From positions 1-11,234 of the forward strand of contig JAWAPU010000018.1 in the NCBI GenBank assembly GCA_038894275.1: 11,234 nt of DNA, written 5' to 3'. This document shows, piece by piece, positions 5,708 through 11,234 of this stretch. The notes beneath the pieces are model-generated. The model did not search any database. It was not told the DNA's origin and worked only from the letters and a program-made list of their open reading frames with translations. A program made the position numbers and the translations under genes. The number at the start of each line of letters is the position of its first letter. Within the stretch, counting starts at the first letter, position 1. This DNA is from JAWAPU01 sp038894275. GTDB taxonomy: Archaea; Nanobdellota; Nanobdellia; UBA10117.

Positions 5708-5717
5708 TTATAAAAAG
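5708..5717 (+). promoter_or_regulatory. TATA-like box of the glycosyltransferase gene
   Basis: TTATAAAAAG is centred about 26 nt before ATG 5739, consistent with a leaderless archaeal transcript. An ATG at 5722 is followed directly by TAG and is not a usable start. Confidence 0.5.
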
Positions 5718-5738
5718 TAAAATGTAGTGTAATAACAA

Positions 5739-6941
5739 ATGCAAAAATTAAAAATACTCTTTTTATCATCACGACTTCCATATCCGCCTATCGGCGGCGA
5801 TAGACTAAAAAACTACTGGCTTCTGAAAATATTATCTAACCATTTCAAGGTTCATTTAGTCTCTCTTGCAGAAAAAAAGGTACCCAAAGAATTTTACGAA
5901 TGGGCTAATTCTTTGAATATCACTTATAAAATTTTTAGAAAAAGAAAAATAAGTTATATTATAAATCTTTTAAAGGCTTTTTTAAACAATTGGCCGTTCC
6001 AAGTAAATTACTTTTATTTTAAAGATGTACAAAAATACATAAATACTATCTATAAAAAATACGATTTGATTTTTGCCACACTTATTAGAACCGCGCCATA
6101 TGTAATAAACAAAAATATGCCAAAAATAATAGACATTGCAGATTCAATTGGGCTTCATTATAAAAATGCTTTATCTAAAACAAGATCTTTAAAATGGAAA
6201 TTGATTTATTTGCTTGAAACAAAAAGGCTTCTTAATTATGAACAAATGTGTATCAATCGATTTAATAAATCTTTATTTTTTAATAAATTTGAAAAAGAAT
6301 ATTTTAAAAATAAAGATAAAACAGCGTGGATGCCTCACGGGGTTAGTGAAGATTTATTCAAATATACTAAACAAAGCAAAAAGTATTCTAATTGCATCGT
6401 ATTTTTTGGAAAAATGAATTACCAACCAAACATTGATGCGGTTCTATGGTTTGTTAAAAATGTTTTACCTAAATTAAATAAGGAATTAAAAGTTTATATA
6501 GTTGGGGCGTATCCTTCGGAAAAAATTAAAAATTTAGAAAAAAAATACAAAAATATAATTGTAACCGGTTTCGTTAAAGATCCATATGAAATTATTAAAT
6601 CTTCTCTTTGCGTTGTAGCGCCAATGCAAACTGGGGGTGGAATTCAAAATAAAATTTTAGAAAGTATGGCTTTAGGCACCATAAACATAATGTCTAGTTT
6701 GGCTGCCAAGCCGATTGGTGCGAGACATAAAAAAGAAATTATCCTCGCAGATGATCCTAAAAAAATGGCATATTTTATAAACGACATTTTCAAAAATCCG
6801 AAAAAATATGAATATTTAAAAGACAATAGTAAAAAATTTATAGCAAAAAACTTTACATGGAGTATTTACGAAAAAAATATAATAAAAATAATTAAAGAGG
6901 TTGTTCAAAATACTAAAACTAATTTTTTGCCTGGGCAATAA
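5739..6941 (+). CDS. GT-B fold glycosyltransferase (group 1 / GT4-like)
   Basis: Likely transfers a sugar from a nucleotide-sugar donor to a lipid-linked or surface glycan at the cytoplasmic face of the membrane. The 400 residues show the two Rossmann-like halves of a GT-B enzyme. The N-terminal domain begins KILFLSSRLPYPPIGGDRLKN (split at 5-25), with the glycine-rich acceptor-side loop. The C-terminal domain has FFGKMNYQPNIDAVLWF (222-238), VYIVGAYPS (252-260), TGFVKDPYEII (276-286) and the donor-binding APMQTGGGIQNKILESMALG (294-313), in which E308 occupies the usual conserved glutamate position. These features recall the sugar-transferase subgroup linked to bacterial exopolysaccharide/PEP-CTERM loci, but no such system is visible here. 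There is no membrane helix, so association would be peripheral. Donor and acceptor cannot be inferred. It stands alone between tyrS and an unknown gene, overlapping the latter by 23 bases tail to tail. Confidence 0.9.
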   Translation: MQKLKILFLSSRLPYPPIGGDRLKNYWLLKILSNHFKVHLVSLAEKKVPKEFYEWANSLNITYKIFRKRKISYIINLLKAFLNNWPFQVNYFYFKDVQKYINTIYKKYDLIFATLIRTAPYVINKNMPKIIDIADSIGLHYKNALSKTRSLKWKLIYLLETKRLLNYEQMCINRFNKSLFFNKFEKEYFKNKDKTAWMPHGVSEDLFKYTKQSKKYSNCIVFFGKMNYQPNIDAVLWFVKNVLPKLNKELKVYIVGAYPSEKIKNLEKKYKNIIVTGFVKDPYEIIKSSLCVVAPMQTGGGIQNKILESMALGTINIMSSLAAKPIGARHKKEIILADDPKKMAYFINDIFKNPKKYEYLKDNSKKFIAKNFTWSIYEKNIIKIIKEVVQNTKTNFLPGQ

Positions 6942-7347
6942 TTTTTTCTAAAGTAGTGGTAGGGTTACCTTCGTTTAAGAAATTATCCGCGGCAATATTT
7001 AAATCTTTACAAATTTCTTCAAGTTTTTCTTTAGGAATTTTGTAATATTCGGCAGCGAAATTTAAATAAAAATCTAAAGAAACTGGTTTTTTTGGCAAAT
7101 ATTTTGTTAAATTTTTAATATCTCCTTTTTTAAAGCCTAAATCAGAAATTATGATTTTAATAGGTATTGCTAAATTTTTTTCTAAAAGAGCCAATCTTAT
7201 TGCTGCAACAAGGCGTGTGTTTGTACGTATATGTCCGTATCCATCTCCTAATTCCAAGTATTTATCTTTAATACAAGATAAATAAGATTTGTAAAATTCC
7301 CAATTATTTATTTTTTTTGATAGTGAAAATGGATATGGGTATATCAT
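6919..7347 (-). CDS. Hypothetical protein, 142 aa
   Basis: Family not recognised. The protein looks soluble and mainly helical, with a notable central segment GDGYGHIRTNTRLVAAIRLAL (34-54, one residue per column) followed by IPIKIIISDLGF (61-72) and helices around 91-103 and 107-127. The Gly-rich and Arg-containing segment before a hydrophobic helix could be a binding or recognition element, but no catalytic motif is clear. ATG 7347 is supported by a TATA-like box about 26 nt upstream that is shared with the divergent CBS gene. The 3' end overlaps the convergent glycosyltransferase by 23 bases. Confidence 0.65.
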   Translation of the reverse strand: MIYPYPFSLSKKINNWEFYKSYLSCIKDKYLELGDGYGHIRTNTRLVAAIRLALLEKNLAIPIKIIISDLGFKKGDIKNLTKYLPKKPVSLDFYLNFAAEYYKIPKEKLEEICKDLNIAADNFLNEGNPTTTLEKIIAQAKN

Positions 7348-7369
7348 GTGGATATTTATAACATAAGTT

Positions 7370-7377
7370 ATTTAAAT
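7370..7377. promoter_or_regulatory. Shared palindromic TATA-like box between the 142-aa gene and the CBS gene
   Basis: ATTTAAAT is centred at 7373.5 in the 50-bp divergent spacer, about 26 nt from the minus-strand start at 7347 and 24 nt from the plus-strand start at 7398. It is the only strong TATA-like element correctly spaced for both genes, so it may be a bidirectional promoter. The layout matches that between pdaD and the RHH gene. Confidence 0.5.
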
Positions 7378-7397
7378 TTTAATATTGCTTTATTTTT

Positions 7398-7946
7398 ATG
7401 AACACCTCTATAAAAGCAAAAGACATAATGACAAAAGAGGTAATCATAGCCAAACCAAATACAAAAATAGATGAGGTAGCAAAATTAATGAATATTTTTA
7501 GAATTGGCGGAGTTCCAGTTGTATTAAACAAAAAAGTAGTTGGGATGATTACTGAAAGAGACATAATGAAACACGTAGTGGCATTAAATAAAAGGCCTTC
7601 AGAGATGCAAGTCTCAGATATTATGACAAGCCCACCAAAAGTTATAGGTTATGAAGATGAGGATCTTTCATCCTTAGCAGAAAAAATGGTTCGTTACGAT
7701 GTTACAAGAATACCTATTTTAGACAAATCAGAAAATATTGTTGGCATAGTAACAAATAGAGACATTCTTAAGAACTCCTCAGAGTTTTTAGATATTTTAT
7801 TAGAACAAGCTAAAATAAAAGGGGATTTAAACAGCGATTATGTAGCTTTTGGAAAATGTGAAATTTGCCGCCAAGCAGCGCATTTATTTTTTAAAAACAA
7901 CCGTTTTATTTGTGAAAATTGTGCCAAATTGAAATTTAAAAGCTAA
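7398..7946 (+). CDS. Tandem CBS-domain protein with C-terminal zinc ribbon
   Basis: Probably a cytoplasmic sensor of adenine nucleotides or a related ligand. Two CBS domains form a Bateman module: CBS1 at about residues 7-60 (KAKDIMTKEVI ... GGVPVV ... VVGMITERDI) and CBS2 at about 72-127 (VSDIMTSPPKVI ... TRIPIL ... IVGIVTNRDIL). Both have the usual G-[VI]-[VI]-T-x-R-D ending, whose Thr and Asp often contact ligand ribose and phosphate. A linker helix leads to a short zinc ribbon with ligands C154-x2-C157 and C172-x2-C175, a combination common in archaea. The partner regulated by the module is not identified. ATG 7398 follows a TATA-like box and has no Shine-Dalgarno site. The 3' end overlaps the convergent DUF63 gene by 11 bases. 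Confidence 0.92.
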   Translation: MNTSIKAKDIMTKEVIIAKPNTKIDEVAKLMNIFRIGGVPVVLNKKVVGMITERDIMKHVVALNKRPSEMQVSDIMTSPPKVIGYEDEDLSSLAEKMVRYDVTRIPILDKSENIVGIVTNRDILKNSSEFLDILLEQAKIKGDLNSDYVAFGKCEICRQAAHLFFKNNRFICENCAKLKFKS

Positions 7947-8745
7947 TTAAAATTGCCAATAAATCTCTAAATCCTTCTGCAAGACCAAGAACAGTTATAG
8001 CAATTACTATAAAATTCTTTAAATCGTTATTTTTTACTTCTTTATCCAAAAAATAAACAAAAGGTATAAGAACGGCAAGTTTTAAAATATACATTATTCC
8101 AGCTGTGCCTGTTAAATTTATAAAAAAATTTGGTAGTGGGTGTTTTTCAAATGCGTTTAAAAAGTCTACTGCGATAAAAGTAGCACTAGCATCAAAAAGA
8201 TGCGCAAAAAAAGGCCAAAAATATTTTTGCCCAGATTTAAAGTTTAATTTTTTAAAACAAAGCAATAAAATGCAAGAAAATAAAAAGGTAAGGGACAAGA
8301 TCAAACACCCAAAAGCAACATTTGATATTTTTATTTTATTAAACGAAAGGAGTAAAATAGGAAAAAAAGCGCCCATGCCAATTGTAAAGCAAAACTTCCA
8401 ATAGTTTAGCTTTTTCATTCTTTCGAAAAATAAACCTAGAAAAAACACTAAGAAATAAAAACCGGCAATCAATAAGTAAATCCCTGGGCTAACTGTCCAA
8501 AAAGATATGTTGAAGATTTTTGCATCAACAAGTGCACGTATTAAAGACCCTACGGCGATAAATGGCAATAGAGAATATAAAAAAAATTTATCTATTTTAA
8601 CATGAAATTTTTTTAGAAGTTTAAATATCAAAAGTAAAAGCAAAAAAGCGATAATAGAATAAGTTAAAGTATTAATAAAATTATATCCTCCATCAGTATA
8701 GATTGGGTTTATATAATATTTATAAAAGAAATCTTTAAGGCCCAT
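7936..8745 (-). CDS. DUF63 family integral membrane protein
   Basis: A polytopic archaeal membrane protein of unknown function. From ATG 8745 it has 269 residues with about seven or eight hydrophobic segments (roughly 25-44, 56-70, 85-107, 117-135, 142-164, 212-233 and 244-268). Family-like conserved stretches are YNFINTLTY (21-29), GSLIRALVDA (66-75), TVSPGIY (84-90), HLFDASATFIAVDF (182-195) and GLAEGFRDLLA (254-264). Polar residues within membrane segments (R70, D74, H182, D185, D194, E257, R260, D261) suggest transport or membrane enzyme chemistry. A TTG at 8757 would add four residues, but ATG 8745 is preferred because it forms a TGATG stop-start junction with the upstream gene, indicating translational coupling. 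The 3' end overlaps the CBS gene. Confidence 0.88.
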   Translation of the reverse strand: MGLKDFFYKYYINPIYTDGGYNFINTLTYSIIAFLLLLLIFKLLKKFHVKIDKFFLYSLLPFIAVGSLIRALVDAKIFNISFWTVSPGIYLLIAGFYFLVFFLGLFFERMKKLNYWKFCFTIGMGAFFPILLLSFNKIKISNVAFGCLILSLTFLFSCILLLCFKKLNFKSGQKYFWPFFAHLFDASATFIAVDFLNAFEKHPLPNFFINLTGTAGIMYILKLAVLIPFVYFLDKEVKNNDLKNFIVIAITVLGLAEGFRDLLAILISF

Positions 8746-9071
8746 CAATAGTTCCAACCTTCTCTACCACCAGGCGTTGTTTTTAAAGCAGTTTCTATAT
8801 TTGCCAATCTCGTGTTTATTGCATCTAATGCCGCTTTTAACGCGTCTAATTTATAATTAACAGCGTCTAATTGTTGCTTCAAGCCGGTAAAATCCGTGCC
8901 TGTAGGTTGAGTTGGGGGAGTCATTGGTGGGTATTGTGTGGGCAATTCTGGAATGTTTTCGGGCAGAACACCTGCCGGCGTAGAGGGTGCTGGAGAAGGA
9001 AAAACTTCAGGCTTTCTTAAGTCTAAATAATCTTCTCTCTGCTTTTTTTTGAAAAGATTAAATAGTGCCAT
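8745..9071 (-). CDS. Proline-rich protein with a C-terminal leucine-heptad coiled coil
   Basis: A 108-residue protein of unknown function. The N-terminus (MALFNLFKKK) is a short hydrophobic/basic segment that could be a membrane-surface anchor. Residues 25-58 are rich in proline and threonine and likely disordered. Residues 64-96 have uninterrupted a/d heptads: L64, L68, V71, L75, L78, L82, I85, L89, I92 and L96, with LDA repeated at 68, 75 and 82. The C-terminus (TTPGGREGWNY) is short and ends in aromatics. It is probably an oligomerising adaptor or scaffold. Its stop codon shares a base with the DUF63 start (TGATG), so the two are co-translated and may work together at the membrane. It is divergent from the 550-aa gene across an 88-bp spacer. 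Confidence 0.8.
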   Translation of the reverse strand: MALFNLFKKKQREDYLDLRKPEVFPSPAPSTPAGVLPENIPELPTQYPPMTPPTQPTGTDFTGLKQQLDAVNYKLDALKAALDAINTRLANIETALKTTPGGREGWNY

Positions 9072-9091
9072 TTATTAAAATTTTTATATTT

Positions 9092-9104
9092 CTTATTAAA
9101 CTTT
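9092..9104 (-). promoter_or_regulatory. TATA-like box of the proline-rich/DUF63 operon
   Basis: On the minus strand AAAGTTTAATAAG is centred about 27 nt before ATG 9071, the spacing expected for a leaderless transcript. A nearer AT stretch (ATATAAAAAT) is too close to the ATG for that role. Confidence 0.35.
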
Positions 9105-9120
9105 ATGCTTTATTAAAATT

Positions 9121-9138
9121 AAAAGAAACTTTAAATAT
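9121..9138 (+). promoter_or_regulatory. BRE/TATA-like promoter of the 550-aa gene
   Basis: AAAAGAAAC followed by TTTAAATAT is a good archaeal BRE/TATA-like pair. The TATA part is centred 26 nt before ATG 9160 and resembles the AGAAAAC-TTTATAAATA pair before the 493 gene. There is no Shine-Dalgarno site, so a leaderless mRNA is likely. Confidence 0.55.
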
Positions 9139-9159
9139 GCGATTAATTAATTAAAATTA

Positions 9160-10812
9160 ATGGCTATTAATATAGATAAACTTAAAGAAGAAGTGATAGC
9201 AATAGCGAAAGGAAAAGGGCCAAAATATACTCGTACACAACCATATAATTATGCAAGAGCAAAATTAGATGAAATTTTGGAATTTATAAATGATAAAAAG
9301 CAATTATCTGCAATTTTAAAAGAAATCGACAAAGCACTAAAACCTGATTCAAGCATAACTTTTATTTTAAAAGGAGACCCTGTAGAGAAGCACAGATTAA
9401 TTCATGATGCATATGGAGAATCTCTTGAACCAACATATTATTGGATTTTAGACTTTTTAAGAGACACTTTAAATATGGACGTTAGCAAAAGTGCAGAATA
9501 TTTTTCTTCTTCTGAAGCATCTGGCTATTTTGGCGAAATGGGGGCGCGCAGAACCGCTCTCGAAAAGCAAGCGATAGAGCTTATGAAAACGATAAATGCC
9601 GTAGTAAAATCTGTGATAAACTTGCTTTACGATTTAAAACTGTTTGATATTCGTTTAAAAAATTACGAAGACTTAAAATCGAAAGATCCTGAAGTAAAAA
9701 AGAATGCTGTGTGGGGTCTTAAAAGTATTTGGTTAACAGAAGTAGACGCGGCACAAAAAGGGCTGGGCTCCATTAATAGTTTAGTACAAAACTTACAATT
9801 CGTAACATTAAGAGACTCTTTCATGATTGTTCCTGTTGAAGAATGGTATGTCCCTAACGCAGATACTAAAAAGATTGGTGAAATAAAATCTAAAGCGGCA
9901 AATTACGTAAAAGGAATGGATTTGACAGACATCGTTAAAAGAGTTTTAGCACCAAGAATTCAAGAATTCGTAGAATGGCTATATCTTTCCGAAAAAGAAT
10001 TAAGGAGTAGAAGAGAAATAGAAAAAGCATACCTAAAAGCACAAGTAGATTCGTTAAAAATATACACCAGATGGGTACGACCCTATTTAATTGCTACACA
10101 AAAATTAATTCCCGCAGAGTTTGAAGAAATAAGAAGACAAAAAGAAGTTGGTTTAGACCCAAGCATCGCTCCTACCGCCTTCCACGTAATTTGGATGTAT
10201 TTAGAATTGCTTGCGAAAACAAAAGCAAAAATTACAACAAGAAAACCGATTGTAGGCGAAGTTGGCGAATTGGAATTAGAAGACGAGAGCAACAGACCTT
10301 ATGCTGTTGTTGAAGTTAGGATGGCTTTTAGGGGTTCACCAGTAACTGCTATTGGTGCGAGAGGCGAGCGTGGTTACGGCTTTACCGGAAAAGCAACTGT
10401 TTTTTTTAACGGCTATGTAATGCAAAAAAAGCATCTAGATCTTTTAGAACAGTGGAAAGATGATGAAATTTTAGATTTCATAGATAAAATGACGAAAGAA
10501 ACATTGGATGCATTAGCAGATGATTTAAAAAAATATTTAGAAGAAAAACCAATAGTGGAGGAAAAGAAAAAAGAACCATCTATAGAACTACCTTTTGCTA
10601 AATGGGTAAAAGAAACTTTTGGCACTATGAAAGCATTCCAAAATCAAATTAAACAAACATATTTAAATTTAGCACATGTGATACCTAATAAAAAAGATGC
10701 CTGGAACATTGCAAGACTTATGCTAAGGGCCGAATATATTGCTAAAAATAGAGCTTTTACCTGTTTCGATATTTATAAAAAAGCGCATGGCATGCTTTCA
10801 TGGCCAACATAA
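9160..10812 (+). CDS. Large, mainly helical conserved-looking hypothetical protein, 550 aa
   Basis: I do not recognise this protein. It has no signal peptide or membrane helix. Most of it (residues 1-355) appears helical, including KYTRTQPYNYARAKLDEIL (22-40) and a long charged stretch at 270-330 (EWLYLSEKELRSRREIEKAY and onward). Residues 381-421 form a compact strand-rich and glycine-rich patch (YAVVEVRMAFRG ... GARGERGYGFTGKATVFFNG) inside the helical protein. A charged Lys/Glu linker (459-474) joins a C-terminal helical region (475-550). No nuclease, ATPase or protease motif is visible, which points to a structural or assembly role, though this is inference. A good promoter precedes ATG 9160. 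The 3' end overlaps the next plus-strand gene by 13 bases, indicating an operon and a likely functional partner. Confidence 0.85.
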   Translation: MAINIDKLKEEVIAIAKGKGPKYTRTQPYNYARAKLDEILEFINDKKQLSAILKEIDKALKPDSSITFILKGDPVEKHRLIHDAYGESLEPTYYWILDFLRDTLNMDVSKSAEYFSSSEASGYFGEMGARRTALEKQAIELMKTINAVVKSVINLLYDLKLFDIRLKNYEDLKSKDPEVKKNAVWGLKSIWLTEVDAAQKGLGSINSLVQNLQFVTLRDSFMIVPVEEWYVPNADTKKIGEIKSKAANYVKGMDLTDIVKRVLAPRIQEFVEWLYLSEKELRSRREIEKAYLKAQVDSLKIYTRWVRPYLIATQKLIPAEFEEIRRQKEVGLDPSIAPTAFHVIWMYLELLAKTKAKITTRKPIVGEVGELELEDESNRPYAVVEVRMAFRGSPVTAIGARGERGYGFTGKATVFFNGYVMQKKHLDLLEQWKDDEILDFIDKMTKETLDALADDLKKYLEEKPIVEEKKKEPSIELPFAKWVKETFGTMKAFQNQIKQTYLNLAHVIPNKKDAWNIARLMLRAEYIAKNRAFTCFDIYKKAHGMLSWPT

Positions 10813-11234
10813 AAAGAGTAACTTTAAATAAAATAAAAAAAGATTTGGAAAGAATACAAACATTAACTGAAAAAAGAAAATATTTGGAAGAGCTGCTAAG
10901 TGTGGTAAAATCAAAAAATCTTTTAGCAAAAATTAAAGAGTTGCTGGATAAAATTAACAAACATATTGCAGAAGAAGTTAAATATGTCGAACCTGAAAAT
11001 TTAGAAATTAAGCTTGCTAAACCTAAATTTGAAATTTCTGCTAATGAAGTAGAAAGAGCGTTAGAAGAAATAAAATACATTGGTCAAAAAAAAGAAGCAA
11101 AATTAGAAACAGAAATTAAAAAAGTTCAAATAACTCCCATGCCTCCGGCAGAAGAAAAATACTCAAAATTTGAAACAACATATCAAACGGCTAAAGAAGC
11201 AATTAGTTCTTTAAAAACGTATTTGACACGAATT
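10800..11234 (+). CDS. Coiled-coil-rich hypothetical protein, 3'-partial
   Basis: The frame opens with ATG at 10800, inside the end of the 550-aa gene (13-base overlap), and stays open for 145 codons to the right edge, so the C-terminus is missing. Residues 1-60 are a Lys/Glu/Leu-rich probable coiled coil (IKKDLERIQTLTEKRKYLEE and onward). A linker with PENLEIKLAKPKFEIS (65-80) follows, then a second helix (81-110), a proline-containing break (ITPMPPAEEK, 111-120) and a third helix (121-145). No family or catalytic motif is recognised. Overlap and same-strand order suggest co-translation with the 550-aa protein and probable complex formation. The minus-strand frame across the same bases has a serine/phenylalanine-rich composition typical of an antisense shadow. 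Confidence 0.75.
   Translation, partial: MANIKRVTLNKIKKDLERIQTLTEKRKYLEELLSVVKSKNLLAKIKELLDKINKHIAEEVKYVEPENLEIKLAKPKFEISANEVERALEEIKYIGQKKEAKLETEIKKVQITPMPPAEEKYSKFETTYQTAKEAISSLKTYLTRI

Noticed and set aside
8105..8404. Plus-strand 99-codon frame inside the DUF63 gene
   Set aside because: It is Lys/Phe-rich and lies wholly antisense to a gene with recognisable conserved membrane-protein motifs. There is no promoter or ribosome-binding site.
8745..8757. TTG at 8757 as the DUF63 start
   Set aside because: It adds only four residues, and ATG 8745 gives a TGATG coupling junction with the upstream gene.
10757..11080. Minus-strand 107-codon frame antisense to the right-edge gene
   Set aside because: It is Ser/Phe/Leu-rich with no domain, as expected for the complement of a Lys/Glu-rich coding strand. 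The plus-strand frame from 10800 is open to the edge, overlaps the upstream gene like an operon partner and has coherent coiled-coil periodicity.

Overview
The window is an AT-rich, gene-dense piece of an archaeal genome, most likely a metagenome-assembled scaffold from a DPANN-type lineage. The archaeal signals are a LIG1-type ATP-dependent DNA ligase, a pyruvoyl-dependent arginine decarboxylase, an archaeal-type TyrRS, a DUF63 membrane protein, a CBS/zinc-ribbon protein, and promoters with BRE/TATA-like boxes about 25 nt upstream of the start codons. A run of 10 Ns inside tyrS points to a scaffolded draft assembly. I infer DPANN from the compact layout, the overlapping gene ends and the many small unknown proteins. 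I cannot name the phylum.

Layout. (1) Positions 1-1452 hold small unknown genes: two abutting two-helix membrane proteins that look paralogous (the first probably cut by the window edge), two soluble hypotheticals, and between those a 39-residue single-helix membrane ORF on the opposite strand. (2) Positions 1454-5590 are housekeeping: lig and pdaD on the minus strand, a plus-strand protein built from two clear and one possible ribbon-helix-helix (RHH) units, divergent from pdaD, and tyrS on the minus strand with the assembly gap near its N-terminus. (3) Positions 5739-8745 hold a GT-B glycosyltransferase, an unknown 142-residue protein, a CBS-domain/zinc-ribbon protein and a DUF63 membrane protein, arranged as convergent and divergent pairs. 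(4) Positions 8745-11234 hold a proline-rich/leucine-heptad protein translationally coupled to DUF63 and, divergently, a 550-residue mostly helical unknown protein overlapping a coiled-coil-rich gene that runs off the right edge.

How the genes work together. Ligase (replication/repair), TyrRS (translation) and arginine decarboxylase (agmatine for polyamines and possibly for tRNA-Ile2 agmatidine) are independent core functions. The most regular regulatory feature is promoter geometry. Most genes have a TATA-like box 23-28 nt before the start codon, which predicts leaderless mRNAs. Two divergent pairs (pdaD/RHH and the 142-aa gene/CBS gene) appear to share one palindromic TATA-like box at the midpoint of a 50-54 bp spacer. 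Several convergent pairs overlap at their 3' ends or nearly touch. The best candidates for something undescribed are the multi-RHH protein, the 550-aa/coiled-coil gene pair with its divergent neighbours, and the tandem two-helix membrane proteins. I see no rRNA, tRNA, CRISPR array, transposase or insertion sequence.
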